Counted from the stretch's first letter, positions 24,326 to 32,798 are shown. The stretch is 32,798 nt of DNA from Acidobacteriaceae bacterium (GCA_030037705.1 JASHQE010000257.1:1-32798); one strand, 5' to 3'. Made by a program: numbers and translations. The notes: generated by a model not told the origin, from the sequence alone.

Positions 24326-24355
24326 GGCCCTATACGAATTGGCCCTACACGAATG
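24326..24355. repeat. Tandem 15-bp duplication before the LarA-like gene
   Basis: GGCCCTATACGAATT is followed directly by GGCCCTACACGAATG (13 of 15 identical). It ends two bases before the exuT stop codon, in the 75-bp gap between exuT and the LarA-like gene. Confidence 0.7.
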
Positions 24356-24357
24356 GC

Positions 24358-25668
24358 CTATGACAAATCGATTTGTGCGGGCTCGAGCTTCGGCGTAATT
24401 CCGTGAATGATCACGAGCGCCAGCAGGTAGGCGACGCAAGCAAGGATGAATAACGGTACGTAGCTGTTGGTAATCTTCACAATGTATCCCGTCGCCACCT
24501 GGAGAAGAACTCCACCGATTGCCCCCGACATGCCGCCAATACCAATGACGCTGCCGACCGCCGCTTTAGGAAACATATCCGATGGAAGCGTGAATAGATT
24601 GGCCGACCATCCCTGGTGCGCGGCGGTCGCCAGACCCACAAACGCCACCACAAGCCAAAGGTTATGAATATAAGGTGCAGCAAAGACGGGCATCACGCAC
24701 AGCGCGCAGATCAGCATCGCGGTCTTGCGCGATACGTTAGGGCTTTTGCCCGCATTCAGCAGAGTTGAAGAAATCCATCCGCCTGCGATACTGCCCACAG
24801 TCGAAACGCTATAGACAATCACCAGCGGCAGCCGGTCCGAAGACAGGCTGAGCCCGAAGGTCGATTGCAGATAGCGGGGCAGCCAGAAAAGATAGAACCA
24901 CCAGATGGGGTCAGTGAGAAACTTGCCGATTGCGAAGGCCCAGGTTTCTTTGCATGGCAATACGTGGCTCCAGGGAACGGTCTGGAGCTTTTCCACCGGG
25001 TCGCTGAGAATGAGCTGCAATTCAGCCTTGGAAACACTGCGATGCTGCTCCGGCCGGCGGTAATAGAAAAGCCAGCCGATCAGCCAGACAATTCCGGCTG
25101 CGCCCGTCACAACAAATGCGCCACGCCACGTCACCAGCGCTACCAGAACGGGCACGACCAGCGGCACGGCGATATTGCCAATATTGGCTCCAGAGTTGAA
25201 AATGCCCGTAGCCAGTGCGCGTTCACGCTTCGGAAACCACTCAGCCACTGTTTTAATGCAGGCGGGAAAGTTAGCTGCCTCGCCCAATCCGAGCAGAAAC
25301 ATGGCAATGCCGAATGTAATGACTGAAAACGCCGCACCGGGGAGCATCGCCGCCACGCTCCAGAGGCCGATTGCGATCGCGAATGCTTTGCGCGTTCCAA
25401 GCTTGTCAGTCAATCCGCCGGCCACCACCATGCCGATGGCGTATGCAGCCTGAAACGCGGCCAGAATATATCCGTACTTGACGCTGTTCAGCCCGGGGAT
25501 GATGCCTTCCAGGAACTTTTCAAGGTACGCGATGACGCCTCGATCCACATAGGCGATCACGGTAGCCAAAAATAGGAACCCGCAAATCACCCAGCGCCAG
25601 CGCGAAATGTGATCCGGTGAGCGAACGCTGCGAAAAAAAGAACTTGATGTCGTGCCTTGTATCGCCAT
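24358..25668 (-). CDS. exuT: Hexuronate transporter, major facilitator superfamily
   Basis: The 436-residue inner-membrane protein has about 12 hydrophobic helices and is of the anion:cation symporter type. Signatures include IAYVDRGVIAYL in the first helix, the loop DKLGTRKAF between helices 2 and 3, and FLLGLGEAANFPACIKTVAE with WFPKRERALATGIFNSGANI, the pattern of ExuT and related sugar-acid transporters. It imports galacturonate and/or glucuronate by proton symport. GGAG stands five bases before ATG 25668. It lies between uxaC and the LarA-like gene, which supports a uronate substrate. Confidence 0.92.
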   Translation of the reverse strand: MAIQGTTSSSFFRSVRSPDHISRWRWVICGFLFLATVIAYVDRGVIAYLEKFLEGIIPGLNSVKYGYILAAFQAAYAIGMVVAGGLTDKLGTRKAFAIAIGLWSVAAMLPGAAFSVITFGIAMFLLGLGEAANFPACIKTVAEWFPKRERALATGIFNSGANIGNIAVPLVVPVLVALVTWRGAFVVTGAAGIVWLIGWLFYYRRPEQHRSVSKAELQLILSDPVEKLQTVPWSHVLPCKETWAFAIGKFLTDPIWWFYLFWLPRYLQSTFGLSLSSDRLPLVIVYSVSTVGSIAGGWISSTLLNAGKSPNVSRKTAMLICALCVMPVFAAPYIHNLWLVVAFVGLATAAHQGWSANLFTLPSDMFPKAAVGSVIGIGGMSGAIGGVLLQVATGYIVKITNSYVPLFILACVAYLLALVIIHGITPKLEPAQIDLS

Positions 25669-25725
25669 AAAACTCCGAAGCCTGCAAAGCTATCCGGGAA
25701 ACGCGCGCTTTGTGACAAACGGACG

Positions 25726-27126
25726 CTATAGCCGGTAGGCTTTCTTCACCAGTCCGTAGGTTAGTTCATGGGCCACTTCGAAGGCCTCCTCTTCATCGAG
25801 GCGACGCTCGGCAACCAACCGGCCGAGAAATGCGCAATCGATGCGCCGCGCCATGTCGTGCCGCGCCGGAATGGAGAGAAAGGCCCGCGTGTCGTCGTTG
25901 AAGCCCACGGTGTTATAGAAGCCCGCTGTTTCCGTGGCCTGCTCGCGGAAACGCATCATGCCCTCCGGACTGTCATGAAACCACCACGGAGGCCCGAGGC
26001 GCAAGCAGGGATAATGCCCGGCGAGCGGCGCGAGTTCGCGGCTGTACGTGGTTTCATCCAACGTAAAGAGAATGATGGTGAGGTTCTTATCATTACCGAA
26101 GCGGTTGAGCAGGGGCCGAAGCGCATGAACGTAGTCCGTCGCCTGGGGAATGTCGCAGCCCATGTCCCGGCCATAGCGCTCGGCGATGAAGGGATTATGG
26201 TTGCGCACCGCGCCAGGATGAATCTGCATCACCAGGCCGTCTTCCACGCTCATGCGTGCCATTTCGGTGAGCATCTGCGCGCGGAAGAGCTCTTTCTGCG
26301 CCGTGTCCGCTTTGCCCGAGATGACTTTGGCGAAGAGAGACTTGGCTTCAGAGGGTGCAAGGTCGGCGGTCTGCGCAGTGGGATGGCCGTGATCGGTCGA
26401 TGTGCAGCCAAGTGCGCGGAAGCGGGCACGCGCCTTGCTGAGCGCGTTCAGGTAACCAATCCAAGTGGAGGTATCTTCGCCACTCTGTTCACCCAGCTTG
26501 GCTATCAATCCTGTGAAGTTGGGAAAGTCGGGATCGACGACCGAGTCAGGGCGGAAAGCAGGAATGATCCGGGCCTTCCAGCCAGAGTCGCGGATCATTT
26601 TGTGATGGGTCAGCGGATCGAGCGGGGAATCGGTTGTGGCCAGCACCTCGATGTTGAAGCGCTGATACAGGGCGCGCGGCAGAAACTCCGGCGTATTCAA
26701 CTTTTCGGAGATCGTGTCGTAATAAAGGTCGGCCGTTTTTTCCGAAAGACGCTCATGGAGCCCGAACAGCTCCTGAAAGGCATAATCGAGCCACATGCGC
26801 GTAGGCGTGCCTCGGAATAAATAGTAGTGGCTGGCAAAGATGCCCCATACCTTGCGCGGCTCGTTGATCTTCGGCTGGCCAATCGCGAGATCATCCAAAG
26901 AGACGCCCTGGCTGTAGAGCATCCGGAAAACGTAGTGATCCGGTTGTACGAATAGCGTGGCCGGATCGGGAAACGGTCCGTTCGAAGCGAACCATCCCGC
27001 CTGCGTATGGCCGTGCGGGCTTACGATCGGCAAATTGCGGACATGAGCGTAGAGAGCGCGAGCCACTTTGCGCGCGCTGGGTTCAGCAGGAAACAGGCGG
27101 TCTTCATCGATCAGCATGAGACTCAT
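25726..27126 (-). CDS. uxaC: Uronate (glucuronate) isomerase
   Basis: The 466-residue enzyme of the amidohydrolase-related TIM-barrel fold converts D-glucuronate to D-fructuronate and D-galacturonate to D-tagaturonate. Length fits UxaC. The N-terminal metal motif reads SPHGHTQAGWF (H38, H40), a variant of the DYHCH form in E. coli. Other family segments are LATTDSPLDPLTHHKM, GLVMQIHPGAVRNHN and GFNDDTRAFLSIPARHDMAR. GGGG five bases upstream supports ATG 27126. It is the first gene of the five-gene operon. Its promoter carries a GntR-type operator directly downstream of the -10. Confidence 0.93.
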   Translation of the reverse strand: MSLMLIDEDRLFPAEPSARKVARALYAHVRNLPIVSPHGHTQAGWFASNGPFPDPATLFVQPDHYVFRMLYSQGVSLDDLAIGQPKINEPRKVWGIFASHYYLFRGTPTRMWLDYAFQELFGLHERLSEKTADLYYDTISEKLNTPEFLPRALYQRFNIEVLATTDSPLDPLTHHKMIRDSGWKARIIPAFRPDSVVDPDFPNFTGLIAKLGEQSGEDTSTWIGYLNALSKARARFRALGCTSTDHGHPTAQTADLAPSEAKSLFAKVISGKADTAQKELFRAQMLTEMARMSVEDGLVMQIHPGAVRNHNPFIAERYGRDMGCDIPQATDYVHALRPLLNRFGNDKNLTIILFTLDETTYSRELAPLAGHYPCLRLGPPWWFHDSPEGMMRFREQATETAGFYNTVGFNDDTRAFLSIPARHDMARRIDCAFLGRLVAERRLDEEEAFEVAHELTYGLVKKAYRL

Positions 27127-27170
27127 TCTACCCCTTGGTTTTCAGGCTGGCGGGCCATGGCCATGATCGG

Positions 27171-27189
27171 AGGTCAGACCACAAGTATA
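27171..27189 (-). promoter_or_regulatory. uxaC promoter -10 with GntR-type operator
   Basis: On the minus strand TATACT (27189-27184) is followed at once by the site whose plus-strand reading is AGGTCAGACCAC (27171-27182). Transcription should start within the site, so binding would block uxaC. Together with G27170 it matches 12 of 13 positions of GTGGTCAGACCAC, found again at 28387 and 29298. It lies 45 bp before the uxaC ATG, in the interval shared with the divergent regulator. Confidence 0.65.
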
Positions 27190-27312
27190 CATGTACGGCC
27201 TTCGAACAAGATTCCCGCGAAGTGTGGTAAGTTTTTGGGGTAAAGCGGGAAGATCAGTGTTAATCTCGTTTTGCCCCCGATTCCCAGATCTGCAAGAAGG
27301 CGGTCCACAGTT

Positions 27313-28083
27313 ATGCCGCGGATAAAACCAGAAGAGCCGAACACGCACCGCACGATGCACGTGGTTAACCACATCCGCTCGCTTATCGAGAACGGCACCT
27401 TGCAACCCGGAGACAAAATCCCGCCGGAGCGGGAGTTCGCGCGCGCGCTGAAGATTAGCCGGGCCAGCCTCCGCACCGGGATCGGCTATCTGGCGGCGAT
27501 GGGTGTCATGAAGATCCGGCATGGAGTGGGAACCTTTGTAGCCGATGGCCCGCCGGAATTCGGAAAGACTTCTCTCAGTCTGATGGGCGCATTGCATGGG
27601 TTTCAATCCTGGCAAATGTTCGAAGCACGAATTATACTCGAAAGCCATCTGGCTGCGCTTGCCGCCGAGCGCGGCAAGGAAGAACACCACGCGGCTCTGG
27701 CCGAAGAGGTTGCGGAGATGTTCGCGACCCTCGACAGTCCGGCGGACTATCTCATCCATGATTTGCTTTTTCACCGCATTGTTTCTCAGGCATCGGGGAA
27801 CCCGATCCTGGCTGCCCTGATTGAGACGATTACCTCTGCGTTGTATGACAAGCGGCGTAAGACGGTAGAGCGCTCGACGGACCGTCGCGAATCAGCAGAG
27901 ATGCATCGGGAGATTTATAAGGCAATCCGCGCGCGAAAACCTATTGAGGCGCGGAAACTGATGGATCAGCACCTGCGCATGGCCCAGGCCGCGCAGGGCA
28001 TGGAGCGCCCGCCGGAGCGCCGTGCTCCGGCCTCTACACAGAAAAGCAAGCAGGCGCGGCTTGCCGCAGTCGGCTCAAATTGA
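27313..28083 (+). CDS. GntR/FadR-family regulator of uronate use
   Basis: The 256-residue protein has a winged HTH at about 13-77 (LQPGDKIPPEREFARALKIS, then RTGIGYLAAMGVMKIRHGVG) and an all-helical FCD ligand domain at about 100-230 (HDLLFHRIVSQASGNPI, MHREIYKAIRARKPIEARKL) with Asp/His residues of the usual metal site. This is the ExuR/UxuR type, in which a uronate intermediate releases the repressor. It is divergent from uxaC. Copies of a FadR-type palindrome lie in its own promoter region and before the downstream TonB receptor. ATG 27313 starts near the HTH; an in-frame TTG at 27271 is possible. The C-terminal 25 residues are low-complexity and basic. Confidence 0.9.
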   Translation: MPRIKPEEPNTHRTMHVVNHIRSLIENGTLQPGDKIPPEREFARALKISRASLRTGIGYLAAMGVMKIRHGVGTFVADGPPEFGKTSLSLMGALHGFQSWQMFEARIILESHLAALAAERGKEEHHAALAEEVAEMFATLDSPADYLIHDLLFHRIVSQASGNPILAALIETITSALYDKRRKTVERSTDRRESAEMHREIYKAIRARKPIEARKLMDQHLRMAQAAQGMERPPERRAPASTQKSKQARLAAVGSN

Positions 28084-28215
28084 GCCTGCGCCGGTGGAAC
28101 GGCGTGAAAGAAGACGCGTAGCCAGATCATTTCTGCTTCAGATGCAGTCCTCGCATCGTCGTGAGCTGCTGTCCTTAAGATCCATCCTGTCCGGTTCGGC
28201 TTCTTCTTCGTCAGT

Positions 28216-28253
28216 TTGATCCCCAATTTCCGAATTGATCCCCAATTTTCGAA
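28216..28253. repeat. Tandem 19-bp repeat, possible relic insertion-sequence end
   Basis: TTGATCCCCAATTTCCGAA (28216-28234) is followed directly by TTGATCCCCAATTTTCGAA (28235-28253), 18 of 19 identical. Read on the minus strand it is preceded by TGCCACTTTCG. Tandem 20-bp units beside a TG terminus are typical of IS21-type ends. No transposase gene is present, so this would be a solo end or relic. Confidence 0.6.
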
Positions 28254-29251
28254 AGTGGCAGGATTTTTCATGTTTTTTCCCAGCAAACCGAGTGCAATAG
28301 ATAAAGCGATTGATGCTGCACCGCGATTGTAAATTTCTCTCTGACAAAGATTATTTGCATACATAAGGCTGTCGCGGTTTGAAGCATGGTCAGACCACAA
28401 TCGTCACAACGTCAACTTCGTGGCTGTTTCAATGACAATGCCCGTGTGACCGGAGGCGTGGCAAACCTCAGATCCTGTCCTGCACCGAGTGGGATGAAAA
28501 TGAACCCAATGAGCGACAATGCCCCTGGCTCGAATGGCGTTCTCACTTCAAGAACAAATACAGTGGCGGCGAGCGGCAGCGTCATGGGTGACCAGGACTT
28601 TATCTGTATCGGTAATGACCACCTCGGTCTGGTACCTATTATCGGTAACGATCGCCCTCGTCCGGCATCAGGAGTGGGATGCTGCGCTCCCGCGCAGGCA
28701 TGTACGCCAAGGTGAATTTTTGCGAAGGCAGCGGCCAAGGGTTTCGTAAAAGTCTGAACCCGGCGGCTCCTTCACGCCGGATTTCCCTTGCCAACGTCAT
28801 GGTTACGACCGGAACCTACGAAATCCCGGCAAAAACTCCTTCAGGTCACCATCGTTTTTCCGACTGTATTCCCAGATGTCCCGAATCCTGCCAATCCCAC
28901 GAAGGCTTGGCTTTGAATCTCCGATTGGAAGGGCAAACAACAATGCCATTTTGGACGCCCGCATCCAAAATGGAACCGAAAGTATGGAACCGCAAGCCGA
29001 TCCTCTCGGGTGTGTACTTTAGTACCCAATTGATGGACAAGCCGGTCACTTTAGAGACAGGGACTGGTATATCCGAGGCAGTGGACGGATTGTGATTTCG
29101 GCCAAAAAATCGGTTCCAGGCAATCGAATGGATACACTAGAGTAATCAGGGGTTCACTAGAGAGTTACGGGCTAAATTCTTCATTCCGCGAGGGCTTCCG
29201 GAGCTGTTCACGGGTTGTTTAATTTCCGTACGCGAACGGTAACTTTCGCTG
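28254..29251. other. Gene-poor stretch with eroded coding-like sequence
   Basis: Apart from the operator-like palindrome at 28387, I see no convincing gene. Several short overlapping frames on both strands have no ribosome site and change frame repeatedly. One minus-strand stretch near 28500-28570 reads FEPGALSLIGFIFIPLGAG, which loosely resembles a PEP-CTERM sorting tail. A plus-strand stretch near 28690-28720 reads RAGMYAKVNF, which loosely resembles an adaptor-protein motif. Neither is part of an intact protein. CACTAGAG occurs twice at about 29134 and 29154. The region is best read as decayed sequence. Confidence 0.5.
28387..28397. promoter_or_regulatory. Second copy of the GntR-type operator
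   Basis: TGGTCAGACCA is a perfect palindrome around A28392 and agrees with the 13-bp operator at 12 of 13 positions. It lies 303 bp after the regulator gene and has no intact gene just downstream, so it may belong to a lost promoter. Confidence 0.6.
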
Positions 29252-29278
29252 TTGACAAGCCTTCCTCGATTATATGAA
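29252..29278 (+). promoter_or_regulatory. Promoter of the second TonB receptor
   Basis: A consensus -35 TTGACA (29252-29257) stands 15 bp before TATGAA (29273-29278). The spacer is short but usable. Predicted transcription start is near 29285, just before the operator. Confidence 0.5.
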
Positions 29279-29297
29279 ACTGTTCCCGCTCCAAAAA

Positions 29298-29310
29298 GTG
29301 GTCAGACCAC
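29298..29310 (+). promoter_or_regulatory. Perfect GntR-type operator before the second TonB receptor
   Basis: GTGGTCAGACCAC is a perfect 13-bp palindrome centred on A29304. It lies about 20 bp downstream of the -10 and 84 bp before ATG 29395, a position where a bound repressor would block elongation. The two other copies in the window are in the uronate regulator's neighbourhood. Confidence 0.7.
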
Positions 29311-29394
29311 GAAAGATGGACTTCCCGGCTGGACGAATTGCGGGCCGGTAGTCGTGTCGTGAAAAACCAGACAAACGTAACTGTGGAGGCAACA

Positions 29395-32300
29395 ATGCAG
29401 ACAAGACTGAGGGCCTGGTTGAAGGGAATGCCTGCCATTCTTCCCGGCTTCCCAAGCCATAAATGGTTGGTACTCGTGCTCATCGCCGCACTTACGCCTT
29501 TTGTTGCAAAGGCGCAGATTGCGGGAACCGGAGCCATCTCCGGTACGGTCACGGATACAACCGGTGCTGTGATCCCGAATGCGACCATTACGGTCACATC
29601 GGTTGCAACCAGTGAAAACACAGTCCGCACCAGCACAGGTGCAGGCGATTACAACGTTACGCCGTTGACGCCGGGTGTATACACGGTGACGGTGACCGCT
29701 GCCGGATTTCGGACGTATGTGCAGCAAAACGTTACGGTGAACGCCCTTGAAACCATAGCGCTCAATATTAAGCTCGCCATCGGCTCGGCGGAGCAAACGG
29801 TCATGGTGAGTACTGCGCCTCCTGTTCTGGAGACTACGAACGCCACGCTGGGCGCGGTGATGGACAACCAGATGTATTCGAGCCTGCCGCTGCAGATGGG
29901 CGCAGGCGGCAACGCCGATCAGCGCCGCGCCACCGATTTTGAGTACCTGATGCCTGGTGTGCAGGCCAACTACACATCCAACAATAGCACCGACAACTCC
30001 GGCATCATCAACGGCAGCGGTCCATCGGGTGGCGTTTCTGAAATCTACCTCGAAGGTGTGAACCTGCCGGAAGGCGACCAGGTGGGCGATCCGCGCTTCA
30101 CGTGGACGGCCTTCGGCGTGGATGCGATCGACCGGTTCCAGGTGCAGACCTCAGCCTATTCGGCCCAGTATGCCGGCCAGGGCGTTGAGAACTACTCGAT
30201 CAAGCAGGGAACCAACGAGATCCACGGCTCAGTTTACGAATACATCCGCAACACCGTCCTCGATGCATGGTCCTTCTTCGGCAAAATTCCCGCTGTCGTC
30301 GGCACTGAGCCTACGGGCGCGGGCGCTTGCGCCTATAACTCCACGCCATCGAGCTGGTGCGCGCCGGGCGGCGTCAAGCCCAAGGAGATCATGAACGAGG
30401 TCGGCATGGAGATTGGCGGCCCGGTCATCAAGAACAAGCTTTTCCTGTTCTATAACTATGGCCAATACCGCAACCAGAACGGTCCGTCGCCGCAAATCCA
30501 GACGGAGCCCACGCTGGGCATGATGGGCTACTCCAGTTCGGGATCATCCCTCGGCTATGCTGACTTCACCGGATATGCTGCGGCAACCGGCTACAACATC
30601 TACGACCCTGCGAACAACAGCAACTACTTCCCCGGCAATCCTGGTTCGAACAACTGCGCCGGTACGGCAGCCAGCCCGTGCAGCCGTAATCAATTTTCCT
30701 ACAACGGAACCGCCAATCAGATTCCCGGCGGCCGCATCTCGCAGGCGGCGGCCAAGATCAACACGTTCATGCTGCCCTATGAGGCGCTCGTCAACCAGGG
30801 TGCATACACCAACAACATCACGGTCGGATATAACAACGGACTTTCGAACTGGTACACTTCGGGCCGCATTGACTACGTCATGAATGCGAAGAACCAGATC
30901 AGCGCAATCATCGCGTTCGGCCGTCAGGCCAGCACGGGGCCTAACTCTTCAGGTGCCTCCAACGCGCTCGGGCCGCCGTTCAACAACAAGCAGTCGTATG
31001 CGCCGCAGACCACGGTCGATATCATCAAGGACACCTATACCATCAACCCGCACATGGTCGATCAGGTTGCCTTTGCCTTCGGACGTTATCGCAGCCTCTC
31101 CGTCACGCCCGACGTGGCATCCGCCTATGATGCGGCGAGCACGGGCTTGCTGGGCACGCCGGTCGGCCAGGCTACCGAGAGCTTTCCTGGCGTCAGCTTC
31201 ACCGGCGAGGATGCTGCGACCAATGAAGCCGGCTACTCCGAGAACTTGAAGGTCAACAACACCTACACGGCCATGGATAACCTCCAGTGGCAGTTTGGCA
31301 AGCACAACCTCACCTTCGGCGGTCAGGTGGTCGAGGTCCAGTTCAACTATGTCAAGAACCTCACCAACTCTTCGCCATTGACCTACACCTTTAACCAGAC
31401 TGAAACCGAGGACTTCACGAACAACACCACTGGTATCGGCACCGCGATGAACAGCACGAGCGGCTCGCCTTTCGCCAGTTATATGATCGGCGGCGTCGAT
31501 TCGAGCTCCATCTCTGTCGGCGTTCCCGGATTGGGATCGCGCTGGTTGAATCCCTCGGTCTGGGCTCAGGATGATTACAAAGTCACTCCCAAGCTCACAG
31601 TGAATGCGGGCTTGCGCTGGGACATCTGGCCCTCAATCCACGAGGTTCACAACCTGTTTACCTGGTTGGATCCGACCGGCCAGAACTCCGTCACCGGCAA
31701 TCTCGGTACGCTCGCATTTGCGGGTGGCAGTTCTTCTGACGGCTACCACACCGGTGTGCCGAATCCCGCGTCCACTTTCTTGGGATCGGTCGCACCGCGC
31801 CTCGGCGCAGCCTATGCGTACAATGACAAGACGGTGATTCGTGCAAGCTACGGTCTCTCGTTTGCGCGCGGCGACTGGACCAGCGGCAGCCAGAGTGGAT
31901 CACCCTCCACCACCGGCCTGACCCCGTCGGCAAGCGCGGCTGCCGGCCTCAGCGGCTCGCCTTCGTTCTACTGGGATAACAGTGCGTGCAGCTCCGGAAA
32001 CGCCAACGGCGTTGCCTGCGGCTGGACAGGATCCATTGCGGCACCCGCTCCTCCTGCGGGCGGAACCAGCCTGGCCGAATTTGGCACTACCGAAACGGTC
32101 GCGCTGAAGAACGCCGGTGGGGCCACCATGTACTACTTTGATCCGCACAACGGCTCCCGCTCTCCCGAATACATCAACTGGACCTTTGGCGTGGAGCGCC
32201 AACTCACGCCAGACATGTCCATTTCGATCAGCTACGTGGGCAGCGAGGGCCACTTTATCTCCGTCTCCAAGGCTATCGGCTCCAGGAACAACGAATTGCC

Positions 32301-32798
32301 TGAGTCCATAGCCGCGATGGCCGGATACACCGCAACCGGGGCCACGTGCAGCGGCACTACATGCACCGCGCCGCTTCTCAGCGCCAAAGCCACGGCGGCC
32401 GACCTCGCCGAGGCGGCTTCGCTGGGCTTTACTCCTCCCAATCCGTATAACTCGGCTGACGCAACCTATTACGCGAGCAACTCCGTCTACCAGTACTATT
32501 ACCCGTTCCCGCAGTTCAGCGGTGTCAGCGACACCAGCAGCTTTGTGGGCAACGAGAACTGGAACGCACTCGAGATCTCCATTCGTCAGCGTCCCGCGCA
32601 CGGCGTCAACTTCATGCTCAACTACACCTACTCCAAGTCGATTGACGACCTGGGCACCTTCCGCGTTGGCGACAACGATCGTCTGGATCGCTCTCTCTCG
32701 ACGACCGACGAGCCGCAGAACCTGACTGGAACCGTGGTCTATCAATTGCCCTTCGGAAAAGGACACATGTGGGGCGACAACTTGATTTATCGCGCCAT
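29395..32798 (+). CDS. TonB-dependent receptor, Oar-like, 3' end outside the window
   Basis: An uninterrupted frame of at least 1134 codons starts at ATG 29395 with GGAGG six bases upstream and runs off the right edge. A signal peptide (WLVLVLIAALTPFVAKA) precedes a carboxypeptidase regulatory-like domain at about 42-130 (GTGAISGTVTDTTGAVIPNA, PLTPGVYTVTVTAAGFR). Then come a plug-like region (EIYLEGVNLPEGDQVGDP, VDAIDRFQVQTSAYSAQYAG) and much of a large barrel (VWAQDDYKVTPKLTVNAGLR, SISYVGSEGHF). It belongs to the same acidobacterial Oar-like group as the receptor at 1.3-4.7 kb but diverges strongly. The operator upstream suggests that it imports uronate oligosaccharides; this is inference. 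Minus-strand frames inside it are shadows. Confidence 0.93.
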   Translation, partial: MQTRLRAWLKGMPAILPGFPSHKWLVLVLIAALTPFVAKAQIAGTGAISGTVTDTTGAVIPNATITVTSVATSENTVRTSTGAGDYNVTPLTPGVYTVTVTAAGFRTYVQQNVTVNALETIALNIKLAIGSAEQTVMVSTAPPVLETTNATLGAVMDNQMYSSLPLQMGAGGNADQRRATDFEYLMPGVQANYTSNNSTDNSGIINGSGPSGGVSEIYLEGVNLPEGDQVGDPRFTWTAFGVDAIDRFQVQTSAYSAQYAGQGVENYSIKQGTNEIHGSVYEYIRNTVLDAWSFFGKIPAVVGTEPTGAGACAYNSTPSSWCAPGGVKPKEIMNEVGMEIGGPVIKNKLFLFYNYGQYRNQNGPSPQIQTEPTLGMMGYSSSGSSLGYADFTGYAAATGYNIYDPANNSNYFPGNPGSNNCAGTAASPCSRNQFSYNGTANQIPGGRISQAAAKINTFMLPYEALVNQGAYTNNITVGYNNGLSNWYTSGRIDYVMNAKNQISAIIAFGRQASTGPNSSGASNALGPPFNNKQSYAPQTTVDIIKDTYTINPHMVDQVAFAFGRYRSLSVTPDVASAYDAASTGLLGTPVGQATESFPGVSFTGEDAATNEAGYSENLKVNNTYTAMDNLQWQFGKHNLTFGGQVVEVQFNYVKNLTNSSPLTYTFNQTETEDFTNNTTGIGTAMNSTSGSPFASYMIGGVDSSSISVGVPGLGSRWLNPSVWAQDDYKVTPKLTVNAGLRWDIWPSIHEVHNLFTWLDPTGQNSVTGNLGTLAFAGGSSSDGYHTGVPNPASTFLGSVAPRLGAAYAYNDKTVIRASYGLSFARGDWTSGSQSGSPSTTGLTPSASAAAGLSGSPSFYWDNSACSSGNANGVACGWTGSIAAPAPPAGGTSLAEFGTTETVALKNAGGATMYYFDPHNGSRSPEYINWTFGVERQLTPDMSISISYVGSEGHFISVSKAIGSRNNELPESIAAMAGYTATGATCSGTTCTAPLLSAKATAADLAEAASLGFTPPNPYNSADATYYASNSVYQYYYPFPQFSGVSDTSSFVGNENWNALEISIRQRPAHGVNFMLNYTYSKSIDDLGTFRVGDNDRLDRSLSTTDEPQNLTGTVVYQLPFGKGHMWGDNLIYRA

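Noticed and set aside
28412-28738. Possible PEP-CTERM protein on the minus strand
   Set aside because: FEPGALSLIGF resembles the signal, but the typical VPEP start and terminal Arg cluster are missing, there is no ribosome site, and the frame is short. Kept only as part of the decayed stretch.
31900-32766. 288-codon minus-strand frame within the second TonB receptor
   Set aside because: The plus strand carries an unbroken receptor frame from 29395 to the window edge.

Overview
The window looks like chromosomal DNA of a soil acidobacterium (Acidobacteriota, probably Terriglobia/Acidobacteriaceae). This rests on moderately high GC, two very large Oar-like TonB-dependent receptors with an N-terminal carboxypeptidase-like domain, a receptor-linked membrane regulator, a fused response regulator/thioredoxin-reductase-like protein and a plant-polysaccharide gene set. 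No rRNA, tRNA, CRISPR array or intact mobile element was seen. The species assignment is inference.

Layout. 1-6.5 kb: a secreted protein cut by the left edge, a TonB-dependent receptor (minus strand) and a divergent membrane-anchored regulator. 6.5-11 kb: an envelope-stress operon on the plus strand: XRE regulator, NfeD-like protein, a 38-residue membrane protein, flotillin, a DUF2059 protein and PspA. Heptanucleotide repeats lie at both ends of it. 11-17.1 kb: a glutamate-semialdehyde dehydrogenase gene with a one-base frameshift, a LuxR-type regulator with a degenerate receiver, and a signalling pair (receiver fused to a TrxR-like flavoprotein lacking CxxC, plus a CRP-like-domain histidine kinase), each of the pair preceded by a structured leader. 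17.1-20.8 kb: secreted GH3 and GH28 enzymes, divergently transcribed. 20.8-28.1 kb: a five-gene minus-strand hexuronate operon, uxaC-exuT-LarA-like-uxaE-SDR, with a divergent GntR/FadR-type regulator. 28.1-29.4 kb: a gene-poor stretch with an IS-end-like tandem repeat and eroded sequence. 29.4-32.8 kb: a second TonB-dependent receptor running off the right edge.

How the parts fit. GH28 releases galacturonate, ExuT imports it, UxaC isomerises it to tagaturonate (or glucuronate to fructuronate), and UxaE joins the two branches at fructuronate. The SDR is the only candidate reductase in the cluster. A LarA-type enzyme that keeps the spacing of the nickel-pincer residues sits where a mannonate-handling enzyme is expected, so a mannonate/gluconate 2-epimerase route is a testable possibility. 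A palindrome, GTGGTCAGACCAC, occurs three times (12/13, 12/13 and 13/13): at the uxaC promoter, in the gene-poor stretch, and just downstream of the second receptor's promoter. It matches the FadR-family pattern TGGTCnnACCA closely and suggests that the regulator controls both the catabolic operon and the outer-membrane receptor.

Most unusual points: the LarA-like hexuronate operon and its shared operator, and a heptad repeat inside the XRE gene for which one extra unit would fuse the regulator in frame to the membrane protein NfeD.
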